The notes under the pieces: generated by a model
What the model was told of the DNA's origin: nothing
What the model saw: the letters and a program-made list of their open reading frames with translations, nothing else
Database searches by the model: none
Position numbers and translations under genes: made by a program
Assembly: GCF_028702905.1 (NCBI RefSeq)
Contig: NZ_JAQVNX010000008.1
Coordinates: forward strand, 1 to 41,055
Direction of reading: 5' to 3'
Length of the DNA: 41,055 nt
Origin: Methanofollis sp.
GTDB lineage: Archaea; Halobacteriota; Methanomicrobia; Methanomicrobiales; Methanofollaceae
Shown here: piece after piece, positions 16,652-25,816 of the stretch
Layout of the letters: the number at the start of each line of letters is the position of its first letter
How positions within the stretch are numbered: the stretch's first letter is position 1

Positions 16652-19608
16652 CTCCTGAGCCTGACCTTGCACTCTGTCACCTCCCCGGGCCTGACCAGCA
16701 CGTCATCGACGGTCCTCGAGTCCGAGCGGCCGACGACCTTGACCGAGTAGACGCCGATGTCCATGCCGGTGAAGAGATGGGGCGTCACCTCCCCGGTGTT
16801 CTGGCCGTAGAGATAGATCTTCGCTCCGTCGGGCGTGCTGTTCACGTACAGGGAACCGCTGGCATAGGACGCAAGCATGAACTTCACATCCACCTTTTCG
16901 CTCCCCTTCGGGACGAGGACCACATCCTCCTTCGGGAGGTAGCCCGGTTTGGCGAGCATGACCCGATGGCGCCCCGGCGAGACATTCTCCACGGTGTAGG
17001 GAGTTGCACGCCCGGTGTCGAAACCGTCCACGAAAATTTCGGCACCCTGCGGGGTAGAGTCAACCCGGAGAGAGGTCAGGCCGTCGGTCACGGGCTGGAG
17101 TGTCAGGGTGCTCCCGTCCTCGGCAAAGTTGGAGATCGGGACAGAAATATAGGACCCGTTCCTGCTGAATGATACAAAGGAGTTCAGACCGCCGAACTTA
17201 ATCGTCGCCGGCACCTTCTTGCCGGTATAGTAGCCGTTGACAGAACAGGGTGCCCCCTTATACGCGGGGACATCAACGGTGAGGGTCTTCTGTATCGCAT
17301 TCTCGCTCCGGTCAAAACGTACAGGGACGACGACGCCCGGAGAGACACAGACCTCCTTCGTGTCGACGGCATAGGAGGCTTTCGCCTTCTTCACCTTCAC
17401 GCGGTGGAGGCCTTCCTTGAGGCCGTTAACCACCTGCGGGGTCTGTACATCGATCTTTTTGTTGTCGATGTAGATGTCTGCCCCATCGTCGCTCGCCTCC
17501 ACATAGATGCCGCCCGAACGGGAGTCCATCCCCTGGACGGCGGCAAGGGTGAGGCAGAGGGGGTCGACATGGAGGTTCGGGTTGCAGGGTTCGAGGGAGA
17601 CAGCGACATCGGTGTCCTCATCGAGGTCGAAGGCGGTCTCGTAGGGGCGGTAGTTCTCCAGTTCGATCCTGAGGATGTGGTCTCCTGTCGGCAGGTCAGA
17701 GAGACTGGCAGGGGTGATCAGACCGGTGTATACCCCGTCCTGGAAGACCTGCGCACCAGCGGGGTGTGTGATGACGGTGACCGTAGCGTGAGTCGCTGAA
17801 GGCGTCATCAGAGGAGCGGGAGTCTGGGTCGGGACGTCAGTTTTCTCTCCCGTCCCGGCCGGTGCCGGGATCTTTTCATCCCCTCCGATGCCGAACCACC
17901 CGGCGATCATCGCCCATATTCCGGAAAAGAGATCTCCGGAAGTTTCGGTCTCTGTCACTGGAACACTGGTTACTTCAACGGTTGTGGTCGTCTCTGTCGG
18001 CGGCACCGTCGCGGTCGTGACCGGGAGGGCCCGGACAGGCATCCGGGTCACGGCAAGGAGGACGATCCTGTTCTCAATGTAGTCGCCGGGATCGCCGGTC
18101 GGGATACTTGCGATCTCGACTTTATTCCCTGCATCCCTGAGATAGGGAGTCGCATCGGCCCTGCCGATGCTGACGGCGTCCTCCCCTCCGGATAGGAGGT
18201 TGGTCCACTCCCCGCCATTGAGGACGACGCGGTTTGTGAATGTGTCATTCCCTGCCGCACCTGTGCTGACGACACTGAGAGCAACGACTGTCCGGTCGTC
18301 CCGCTGCCCTATCGGATCGGTGAAATCGGCGGTGGTGCAGGCGTCGTCTTCTGAAACCCCCGATGCGGGGTCTGCCTGGATGACATCGGCACCCTCGGCA
18401 ATCCACCAGGAAGTGCGGTTGCCCGAGGTATCGGGAAGCGGTACGACGAGGACGCCACCAGAAAGGGTGAGCGAGCTCTTATCCTCTCCTGTATTCCTGA
18501 CATGGAGAGTATGATTCGCCGACGGAAGCGTCTTCAGGGCATAGCGCCAGGTCTCGACTGCCGGGTTGCGTCCCTTCGCGTCGTCGGTATAATATGCCTC
18601 GGCCCTGAGGCCCATGTTCCCCAGGGAGACTTCAAGGTCGGTACCGTCTTCAGACGGACTACCCGTGTTGTTTGTCCCGAAGAGATAGAGGCGCACACCG
18701 GAGGTCTTACCTATGCCGGTCGTGTTCAGGAAGATGGTGCAGGAATCACCGCTCTCCAGGGTGCAGAAACCTCCTTCAGAGGTGATGACCTGCACCGTGC
18801 CGTTCACCGTGCCTTTGTCGGTGACTGAGAGGGCCGAACCCGTGAATCCAGTGGGCTTGCTTGTGCCATCGCCGCCAGACCCTCCCGATCCCCCGGAAGA
18901 TGCAGGTTCATCGCTGTGGATGGTAATCTTGTTAACCACCTGAACAGAGTTGCCGCTCGCTGAGGGGTACTTGTTGTTGTAGTAATACCAGTATTCTTCA
19001 TCCCAGGACTCGTGCATGTCCCAGTTGCCCCAGACATGCATACCCTGCTCGTTTGTCGTCTCGCCGAAGAAGTAGAGGCGCATACCTTCCCGGAATTTTT
19101 CATCCACGTAACCGGTGTCCTTGCCATGGTACCAGGCGATCACCATCGGTCCCTGCCGGGGATTGGGGGTGTAAATGTACTTCGCCGGCCACTTTTTGGA
19201 TAAACCGTCATAGGCTTTGATCTCGACGAGGTCCTCCGGTTCGGCCCCGCCGACAAGGTTGCAGAGGTCCTTCACGTCGGTGCCCATGAACTCTCCGTGG
19301 TCCTTGTAGACCAGATTCACGTCCTCGGTCGGGTTCCAGCCGTCATATTGCTCGCCTGGATGAACCTCCTTCCACGCGTCCTCAAAGACAGGTCCCTGGT
19401 TGTAGTAGGTCGTCTCGCCATCACCGAGGACCGGGAGGTTATCCTTCATCCACTGCCAGGTGACCGTCTTCTGGTCAAGGACGGTCGTGTCGTCACTCGC
19501 CAGTTTGGTAATCGTCACTTCCGTCGTTGCGGCCGAGACCGGCACTGCGACCACCGCCACCATGAAGAGGAGAACGGCAAGGAGAAGGAGGGATTTTTTT
19601 TCCGTCAT
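16648..19608 (-). CDS. Large secreted multidomain protein with PEGA repeats
   Basis: Secreted protein of 986 residues. Signal peptide 1-26 is followed by an NLPVLGDG-family domain (about 27-235) nearly identical to the one in the 1756-aa protein. A Gly-Ser linker leads to a DUF3344-like beta-rich region (about 255-520: GTVNGTVQVITSEGG, SGVRLYLFGTNN, RIVLLAV). A Thr-rich stalk (530-600) precedes four PEGA-type repeats (about 605-986), e.g. STPQGAEIFVDGFDTG and STPDGAKIYLYGQNTG. PEGA modules are extracellular and often bind surface components. Unlike its neighbours it ends without a hydrophobic sorting tail. The ATG at 19608 is chosen for the signal peptide; a GTG at 19626 is possible. The stop overlaps the phosphatase start. 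Confidence 0.82.
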   Translation of the reverse strand: MTEKKSLLLLAVLLFMVAVVAVPVSAATTEVTITKLASDDTTVLDQKTVTWQWMKDNLPVLGDGETTYYNQGPVFEDAWKEVHPGEQYDGWNPTEDVNLVYKDHGEFMGTDVKDLCNLVGGAEPEDLVEIKAYDGLSKKWPAKYIYTPNPRQGPMVIAWYHGKDTGYVDEKFREGMRLYFFGETTNEQGMHVWGNWDMHESWDEEYWYYYNNKYPSASGNSVQVVNKITIHSDEPASSGGSGGSGGDGTSKPTGFTGSALSVTDKGTVNGTVQVITSEGGFCTLESGDSCTIFLNTTGIGKTSGVRLYLFGTNNTGSPSEDGTDLEVSLGNMGLRAEAYYTDDAKGRNPAVETWRYALKTLPSANHTLHVRNTGEDKSSLTLSGGVLVVPLPDTSGNRTSWWIAEGADVIQADPASGVSEDDACTTADFTDPIGQRDDRTVVALSVVSTGAAGNDTFTNRVVLNGGEWTNLLSGGEDAVSIGRADATPYLRDAGNKVEIASIPTGDPGDYIENRIVLLAVTRMPVRALPVTTATVPPTETTTTVEVTSVPVTETETSGDLFSGIWAMIAGWFGIGGDEKIPAPAGTGEKTDVPTQTPAPLMTPSATHATVTVITHPAGAQVFQDGVYTGLITPASLSDLPTGDHILRIELENYRPYETAFDLDEDTDVAVSLEPCNPNLHVDPLCLTLAAVQGMDSRSGGIYVEASDDGADIYIDNKKIDVQTPQVVNGLKEGLHRVKVKKAKASYAVDTKEVCVSPGVVVPVRFDRSENAIQKTLTVDVPAYKGAPCSVNGYYTGKKVPATIKFGGLNSFVSFSRNGSYISVPISNFAEDGSTLTLQPVTDGLTSLRVDSTPQGAEIFVDGFDTGRATPYTVENVSPGRHRVMLAKPGYLPKEDVVLVPKGSEKVDVKFMLASYASGSLYVNSTPDGAKIYLYGQNTGEVTPHLFTGMDIGVYSVKVVGRSDSRTVDDVLVRPGEVTECKVRLRR
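18902..19534 (-). repeat. Near-identical direct repeat, copy in the PEGA protein
   Basis: About 633 bp encoding the N-terminal NLPVLGDG-family domain. It aligns without gaps to 25011-25643 at a constant offset of 6109 bp, with only scattered differences concentrated at 19340-19410. This indicates a recent duplication or gene conversion. Confidence 0.85.
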
Positions 19609-19635
19609 ATATGTTGTTAGAGTCACGGCAGATCT

Positions 19636-20418
19636 TCATCTCCTGAGGGCGCATACGGCGGCGAGGGCCGCAAGGACCACGGCAATTCCGAGGGGTGCCT
19701 GCGTAGCGGGTACTTTCTCCTTGCCTGCTGCACTGTTATGCGTATAGATCTCAAGGTTGCTCACCTGCTTGACAGAGAGACCGCTCGTCGACGGCCATTT
19801 TCCGCTGTAGAGATGCCACTCGTCCTCGGGCAGGGTCTCCTTCATATCGTTGTCCCCGAAGACATGCCGGCCCCACGGATTCGTCGAGGCGTCGGCAAAG
19901 AAGATCAGGCGGATGCCGTCATAGTACTCAGGGACATAGCCCGAGCCCTGCGGGTCGCCGGTGACGGAGTCCTCGCCGACATACCAGGCAAGGCCTATCG
20001 TGCCCTTCCGCGGGTCGTCGCCATAGACGGTTGCGTAGGAGAAATTCTTGTAGAACCCGTCCTCTGCCTTCACCCGGAGGGTGTCGTCGGGTCCCATGCC
20101 GCCGACAAGGTCGCAGAGGGCCCTGACGGCGGTGCCCTTCACAGCACCATAGTCCCTGCTCTCCACGTTCTGGTACTCGGCAGGATCCCACAGGTCAGAC
20201 TCATTGAAGGTCGGTCCCTGGTGGTAGTAGTGGGTCTTACCATCGCCGAGGACGGGAAGGTTCGTCTCCATCCAGGTATAGTTCACCGTCGTCTCGGTGA
20301 GGACGGTCGTGCCGTCAGGGGCATACCTGACGATATGGACGTCGGTCGTCGCCACCGCCGGCAGGACAAGAAGGCAGACGGCGAGGATGATGATCGACAC
20401 AATGCTATGGTTTTTCAT
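19636..20418 (-). CDS. Anchored single-domain surface protein (NLPVLGDG family)
   Basis: Secreted protein of 260 residues. Signal peptide 1-24 (MKNHSIVSIIILAV..., ends PAVA). One NLPVLGDG-family domain follows, with WMETNLPVLGDG, HYYHQGPTF, VRALCDLVGGMGPDD, AEDGFYKNF, GIRLIFFAD, FGDNDM and SGLSVKQVSNLEIYT. The tail PATQAPLGIAVVLAALAAVCALRR is a minimal sorting signal: short TQAP motif, helix, Arg-Arg. It is closest in design to the 283-aa protein of the same operon. The ATG at 20418 is preferred because GGTGA lies 5-6 nt upstream. A much longer open frame upstream runs through the preceding gene and is not credible. It lies 31 bp after the giant protein and just before the PEGA protein. Confidence 0.82.
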   Translation of the reverse strand: MKNHSIVSIIILAVCLLVLPAVATTDVHIVRYAPDGTTVLTETTVNYTWMETNLPVLGDGKTHYYHQGPTFNESDLWDPAEYQNVESRDYGAVKGTAVRALCDLVGGMGPDDTLRVKAEDGFYKNFSYATVYGDDPRKGTIGLAWYVGEDSVTGDPQGSGYVPEYYDGIRLIFFADASTNPWGRHVFGDNDMKETLPEDEWHLYSGKWPSTSGLSVKQVSNLEIYTHNSAAGKEKVPATQAPLGIAVVLAALAAVCALRR

Positions 20419-20449
20419 GTTTTTCACCCAGAGTGTAAAAAGGAGAATA

Positions 20450-23400
20450 TCACCTTCTCCGGAGGAGGAGAAGGGCGCCGAGGGCGATGAAGGGCAGGGC
20501 CCAGAAGACCGGCGACTTCTGTGGGGTCGTTGGAGCAGTCGTTGTTGTTGTCTCGACCGCCGGAGTCGTGACCTCTCCCACCGGTGCCTGCGCATCGTCG
20601 GGGGTCACTGCCGCACCTTTCTCCGCGGTGATGGCAAAGAAGGAGAAGCCCGGGGACCGGGCCGAATAGTATGCCTTCCCGTCCTTTTCCTCGACGAAGG
20701 TCGTCTCCAGACGGATCCACTCTCCGTTCACGTACCGGAGGAGGGTCACGTCGCCGGCCGAAACGCCCTGGGCCTTCAGCCACGCGGCGTCAACGGCAAA
20801 CTCGATGGTAACTCCTTCGATCGCCGACGGGTCGGTCTTGTAAAGTGTGACCTCCTGGATCTCGTAGACCGCACCCTCTGGTGCCGGGGCGCCCTTCGGC
20901 AGGCTTGCCTTCTTCACCGTAAAGAGGAAGTGTTCGATCCGGTCATAGGCGCTGACCGTGATCGTTGAGAACGCGGTCTCGGTCACGGAGAAGGACTTCG
21001 ATTCACCTGCCGGGATGGAGCCGGAAATGGCCGATATCGCCGCTGTACCGCCAGAGGATGAGGAGCGGTATTGAGGTGAAACCGTCGGGGTTGGGGTTGG
21101 AGTGCCGCCGACCGCGAAGTACGAGAAGCCCGGCGTCGTCGCTGCGAAGTAGGCGGAACCGCCGCGGCTCTCCAGGTAGGTCGTCGGAAGCTGCTGCCAG
21201 ACGCCGTCGTGGTACCGCATGAGCCTCACGTCCTTTGCTGCGATACCCTGTGCAGAGAGCCAGGAGAGCGGGACGGAGAAGGTGACCTCGGCCTCGCCGA
21301 GGGAGTCCTGGGACTGGGGGTACAGGACATGGATGAGCTGGTAGACCTGATACTCGGGTTTCGGGACGTCTTGCGGGAGGGTGTTTACTGCAGAGACGGC
21401 AAACTGACCGCCGTTGATGTCACCCTTCGCCTTCAGGGTGAGGTTCGAGAAGGTGCAGTTCTCGACGGTAAAGTTCTTCTTCGTGCCTGCCGGGATGGTG
21501 CCGATCTGCTGGACAGCATCGCCCATACCCGGCGGGATGAACGCTATCCGCACAACACCCTTCGTCGATGTGCCTATGGCGGTTCCGACAAGTCTGAGCG
21601 GCCAGCTGCTGTCCTCGGGTTGGATGTGCCTGCCGTCAAGAGAGTTGGCGAGGATGTAGTTGGTGTCATCATAGCGGCTCAGGTTCCTGGAGTCGATGGT
21701 CGTCTCGGTACCGTCCGAGGCTACGATGTGGATGGTGTAGCCCTCGGCCGTCATTGCATCGTTGAAGGCCCGGCCGGTGTGCTCGTTGTCGTCGTCCACC
21801 CAGCCAATGACACGCCAGAGGGGCATGCCCTGCCAGACACGGCCTTTGTCGTCCTTATACTCAGCCCGATGGGTCGCTTCACATGCGACACCTTCCTCGA
21901 AGTAGTGCTTGCTCATCGAGGCGGAGATGGTGCCTTCAAGGGAGAGGGTCCAGTCCTTCTCAAGGGGGACTATCTTGATGGTGGCGACGTTCCGTGCCGA
22001 TAGGCCGCCTGCAGAGGGGTATTTTATGCCACTATCGAAGTAGAAGTGGTGGTACTGCGAGGCAAAGGAGACCCTCATGTCTTCGTTGCCGAAGACCTTG
22101 TCGGGGGTGATGAAGAACAGCCTGTAGCCGTCACCATAGTCCGGCACATAGCCGTCGCCCTTCATGTACCATGCAAGGACAGCGGTGCCCTGCCGGTCAA
22201 GGGGGGCATAGACGTTGGTGTAGTTCATCTTGGTCTGGTAACCGTCGACCGCCTCAAGGGTGATCTCGGTGCCGGTTTCCATGCCGCCGACGAGGTCACA
22301 GAGGTCCTTGAGGGACGTACCCTTCACGGCGCCGTAGACCTTGCCAGGATTGGCGTTCTTGTTCTCTTCTGGGTTCCAGAGGTCGTCCGGGTCGAAGGTC
22401 GGGCCTTGGAAGCGGTAGACTGTCTCGCCGTCGCCGTAGACCTTGAGGTTCTCCTGCATCCAGGTGTAGTTAAGGGTCTTCTCGGCGACGATGGTCGTGC
22501 CGTCCGCGCCGTACTTGATGATGTGGAGGTCAGGGATCTTGGTCGGTTTCTGGAACTCGGTCAGTTCGATCCTGGCGATGCTGCCGACGCTGTTGCTGCC
22601 TGAGACAGCAGGACCGACAAGCCGCAGGGGCCAGGGTGCCTTGCTCCCGTCCTTCGGGAGAGCGGTGCCGTTGAGTGTGTTTGCAATGATATACCCATTG
22701 TTCCGGGCGATGTCCTTGCTGGAGAACTCCTTGGAGTAGCCGTCCCCGGCTGTGACGATCACCGTATAGCCGGCCGTCGCCGCACCGTCGTTGAAGCCGT
22801 TCGATCCATGGGGGATGCGGTCATCGACCCAGCCGCAGAGGTCCCAGAGCGGGAGGCCGGACCAGCGTTCACCGGTCTCCGGATTGGTCCAGGTAGCCGT
22901 GTGATGCGAACAGGCGACTGCCTGCTCGAAGAATTCCTCGGTGGCGATGTAATCGATCTTCCCCTTCAGTTCGAGGTTCCAGGAGCCCTCAGGCGCCGGG
23001 CCGGGGATGAGGTCGACAAGGTCGATTTCCACGACATTCTTCAGGCCTTTACCAGCAGAATCACCAACGAGCCTGAGCGGATATGATGAATCTGTATCGG
23101 CAATCGGCGTACTGTTCAGTCTGTCGGCAAGGATGTAGTCGCTGCTCCTGTTGATCTGCTTGCTGCCGAGAGAGATTGTTGTCCCGTCACCGGAGACGAT
23201 CTTCACTGTGTAGTTAGTTGCGGCAAGTTTGTCATCGTAGGTCCAGTGATTGGTGGTCTCGATGTTGTCGGAGACGCCGACGAGGAACCAGAGGGGCACA
23301 CCGCTCCAGACACGGCCCTTGCCGTCAGTATACTCGACACCACCGTGACAGCCTGCTTCTTCAAATTCTGCCTGGGTGATGGTGTCGTTGATGGCACCGC

Positions 23401-25720
23401 AGACCTTCAGGGTCCAGCCCTGATCAGGTTCTGGGAGGCCGACGAGTTCGATGGAGGCGATGGCGCCGACAAGTTGTCCGGCGTCGGCTTCGGAGCCCTT
23501 GATCTGGAGAGGCCAGCAGGGCTTTTTCTTCTCACCGATCGTTGCGGGGAGTGTCTCACCATTGAGGGTGTTTGCAACGATGAAACCGCTGCTGCGGGCC
23601 ATCTCGGAACTCGGGATGTTGATCGAGTAACCGTCCTTCGAGGTGACCTTCACCGAGTAGCCTTTGGCTGCAAGGGCGTCGTTGAAGGTGTAGTGGCCGC
23701 CGGTCTCCTCATCGTCGACCATGGCGACGAGCATCCAGAGGGGCATGCCGGCCCAGACGTCACCGGTTTTTGAGTCAGTCCAGGTAGCCGTGTGATCTTT
23801 TGTTTTACAGGCAAGGGTCTCCTCGAAGTAAGCCTTCGTGACCGTCTGCGTCGTCTTCCCCTTCAGGGAGAGGGTCCAGTCGCCGGGTGCGGGGGGGGCG
23901 CCGCCGACAACGATGTTGACGACAGTTGTAGCATTCTCAGGAGTGACCGGTTTCTTCTTTTCGTTGGGACCATAGTAGTAGGTCACCACATCGCCGTCTT
24001 TGAGAGGATAGATGTGGAGACCCTGCTCCTCGTACTTCTCCCAGTCATCCAGTGCTATGTCATTCACATAGCATGACCACCGCAATCCACTGCCATATCC
24101 GTAGGCATCAATACTATCTAGACTCAGTTTCCCGCTCTTTTCAATGACCGAATAGAGGAAACCCTGAGCCTTCGAAACTGCATCGAGAGCACCGAAAGGC
24201 GTGAAATTGCCTACCTCGCGGGGTGTTCCACCGGCGGGAGTGAGAGTAAACGTCCCTTCTGACAGTTTCATCCCGCCATTGAAGAGGACTGTCTTGCCGA
24301 CAAATGAAGGGACAACGGTGACGCTGGCCGTACCCTCTACACTGCCGCTCTTTGCGGTGACAGTCGTCGTGCCCGCGGCGTGTGCAGTGAAGTATCCGGT
24401 CTCGTTCACGCTTCCAACAGATGGGTTGCTGCTCGACCACTCAAAGGTGACATCGGTCATCGCCTGGCCTTTCTGGTCGAGTTCGGCGGCGGTGAACTGC
24501 CTGGCCTGCTCGGTCTCCAGGGTTTCACTGGCTGGAGTTACTGTTATTGTCGTCAGGACTGGGGTATCAGGCCGGGCAAGTTCGATCTTCGAGATCTGCT
24601 CGACTGCCCGCTGCGTGGTGTCCACACCAGTCCCCTGCAGGTAGAGGGGGAAGAAGACGCGGTCGATGTACGTGCTCTGGTTGATCTCAATGCCATTGAA
24701 CCTGTTCCCGAGGACATAGGTCTTTTTGCCGTCTGTCACTTCGGTGGAGTAGAAGGTTGAGGTGTAATCGACTCCTTTCTTCTTGCCGTAGACCGTAATC
24801 GTGTAATTCTCCGCAGCGAGAGTTGCATTCACGGTCTTGGGATCGTTGTCGTCGACCAGGCCGATGACAGCGGAGAGATTGGTGCCCTCAAGGAGGCCGT
24901 ACTTGTCGTGATGGAAAGAGGCCGGGTGTGCTGCGGCGAGAGCGAGGAACTCGCCCCTGGTGAGGGTGCGGTCTGTCGAGCCGTTGAGGGAGATCGACCA
25001 ATCTGCGGGGGCAGGTTCATCGCTGAGGATGGTGATCTTGTTAACCACCTGAACAGAGTTGCCGCTCGCTGAGGGGTACTTGTTGTTGTAGTAATACCAG
25101 TATTTTTCATCCCAGGACTCGTGCATGTCCCAGTTGCCCCAGACATGCATACCCTGCTCGTTTGTCGTCTCGCCGAAGAAGTAGAGGCGCATACCTTTCC
25201 GGAATTTTTCATCCACGTAACCAGTGTCCTTGCCATGGTACCAGGCGATCACCATCGGTCCCTGCCGGGGATTGGGGGTGTAAATGTACTTCGCCGGCCA
25301 CTTTTTGGATAAACCGTCATAGGCTTTGATCTCGACGAGGTCCTCCGGTTTGGCACCGCCGACAAGGTTGCAGAGGTCCTTCACGTCGGTGCCCATGAAC
25401 TCTCCGTGGTCCTTGTAGACCAGATTCACGTCCTCGGTCGGGTTCCAGCCATCATAGGGTTCACCGGGATGAACCTCCTTCCATGCATCTTCGAAGACAG
25501 GACCCTGGGTATAGTAGATCGTCTCGCCATCACCGAGGACCGGGAGGTTATCCTTCATCCACTGCCAGGTGACCGTCTTCTGGTCAAGGACGGTCGTGTC
25601 GTCACTCGCCAGTTTGGTAACCGTCACTTCTGTCGTTGCCGCAGCCGCGGGTGCGATGAGCATCCCGGCGACAAAAAAGATCAGAAGCGTCATTATTGCG
25701 AATCTGGTATCTGTTCTCAC
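20450..25720 (-). CDS. Giant surface protein with tandem SUOX-like domains
   Basis: Secreted, anchored protein of 1756 residues, first gene of the operon. Order: signal peptide 1-28; NLPVLGDG domain (29-235); SUOX-like copy 1 (240-382); BIG_2 Ig-like domain (387-470); DUF4430-like domain (473-597, with LRWSCYVNDI and LKDGDVVTYYYGP); SUOX-like copies 2-4 (610-762, 765-908, 910-1057); second NLPVLGDG domain (1060-1250); SUOX-like copy 5 (1253-1397); two PGF-pre-PGF-like modules (1400-1538, 1557-1700); tail TPQKSPVFWALPFIALGALLLLRRR. Copies 2-5 share a Cys, then W.G.PLW (e.g. RVWSGVPLWFLV), the pattern around the molybdenum Cys in sulfite oxidases; copy 1 lacks both. The GTG start at 25720 has GAGGTG 5 nt upstream. 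Whether any cofactor is bound is unknown. Confidence 0.85.
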   Translation of the reverse strand: MRTDTRFAIMTLLIFFVAGMLIAPAAAATTEVTVTKLASDDTTVLDQKTVTWQWMKDNLPVLGDGETIYYTQGPVFEDAWKEVHPGEPYDGWNPTEDVNLVYKDHGEFMGTDVKDLCNLVGGAKPEDLVEIKAYDGLSKKWPAKYIYTPNPRQGPMVIAWYHGKDTGYVDEKFRKGMRLYFFGETTNEQGMHVWGNWDMHESWDEKYWYYYNNKYPSASGNSVQVVNKITILSDEPAPADWSISLNGSTDRTLTRGEFLALAAAHPASFHHDKYGLLEGTNLSAVIGLVDDNDPKTVNATLAAENYTITVYGKKKGVDYTSTFYSTEVTDGKKTYVLGNRFNGIEINQSTYIDRVFFPLYLQGTGVDTTQRAVEQISKIELARPDTPVLTTITVTPASETLETEQARQFTAAELDQKGQAMTDVTFEWSSSNPSVGSVNETGYFTAHAAGTTTVTAKSGSVEGTASVTVVPSFVGKTVLFNGGMKLSEGTFTLTPAGGTPREVGNFTPFGALDAVSKAQGFLYSVIEKSGKLSLDSIDAYGYGSGLRWSCYVNDIALDDWEKYEEQGLHIYPLKDGDVVTYYYGPNEKKKPVTPENATTVVNIVVGGAPPAPGDWTLSLKGKTTQTVTKAYFEETLACKTKDHTATWTDSKTGDVWAGMPLWMLVAMVDDEETGGHYTFNDALAAKGYSVKVTSKDGYSINIPSSEMARSSGFIVANTLNGETLPATIGEKKKPCWPLQIKGSEADAGQLVGAIASIELVGLPEPDQGWTLKVCGAINDTITQAEFEEAGCHGGVEYTDGKGRVWSGVPLWFLVGVSDNIETTNHWTYDDKLAATNYTVKIVSGDGTTISLGSKQINRSSDYILADRLNSTPIADTDSSYPLRLVGDSAGKGLKNVVEIDLVDLIPGPAPEGSWNLELKGKIDYIATEEFFEQAVACSHHTATWTNPETGERWSGLPLWDLCGWVDDRIPHGSNGFNDGAATAGYTVIVTAGDGYSKEFSSKDIARNNGYIIANTLNGTALPKDGSKAPWPLRLVGPAVSGSNSVGSIARIELTEFQKPTKIPDLHIIKYGADGTTIVAEKTLNYTWMQENLKVYGDGETVYRFQGPTFDPDDLWNPEENKNANPGKVYGAVKGTSLKDLCDLVGGMETGTEITLEAVDGYQTKMNYTNVYAPLDRQGTAVLAWYMKGDGYVPDYGDGYRLFFITPDKVFGNEDMRVSFASQYHHFYFDSGIKYPSAGGLSARNVATIKIVPLEKDWTLSLEGTISASMSKHYFEEGVACEATHRAEYKDDKGRVWQGMPLWRVIGWVDDDNEHTGRAFNDAMTAEGYTIHIVASDGTETTIDSRNLSRYDDTNYILANSLDGRHIQPEDSSWPLRLVGTAIGTSTKGVVRIAFIPPGMGDAVQQIGTIPAGTKKNFTVENCTFSNLTLKAKGDINGGQFAVSAVNTLPQDVPKPEYQVYQLIHVLYPQSQDSLGEAEVTFSVPLSWLSAQGIAAKDVRLMRYHDGVWQQLPTTYLESRGGSAYFAATTPGFSYFAVGGTPTPTPTVSPQYRSSSSGGTAAISAISGSIPAGESKSFSVTETAFSTITVSAYDRIEHFLFTVKKASLPKGAPAPEGAVYEIQEVTLYKTDPSAIEGVTIEFAVDAAWLKAQGVSAGDVTLLRYVNGEWIRLETTFVEEKDGKAYYSARSPGFSFFAITAEKGAAVTPDDAQAPVGEVTTPAVETTTTTAPTTPQKSPVFWALPFIALGALLLLRRR
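25011..25643 (-). repeat. Near-identical direct repeat, copy in the giant SUOX-like protein
   Basis: Partner of 18902-19534, same strand, no gaps. It encodes the first NLPVLGDG-family domain. The flanking signal peptides and following domains are unrelated, so only the domain was copied. Confidence 0.85.
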
Positions 25721-25741
25721 ACTTTCACCTCATTGTCCGGA

Positions 25742-25753
25742 GGGGGATCCCCC
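25742..25753. promoter_or_regulatory. Palindrome in the leader of the giant surface protein gene
   Basis: GGGGGATCCCCC is a perfect 12-bp palindrome 22 bp before the GTG start and next to its GAGGTG ribosome site. It could fold in the mRNA leader; with no loop it may equally be chance. Confidence 0.2.
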
Positions 25754-25816
25754 ATTCACGATGTAGACATGTATCAGTCCTTTTTTGATATGAAAAACAT
25801 TACCCTGCCACAATTA

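Noticed and set aside
19608-20595. Extension of the 260-aa surface protein to a 319-aa product
   Set aside because: The extra N-terminus is Arg-rich, runs through the 3' end of the giant gene and precedes a perfect signal peptide start with its own ribosome site.
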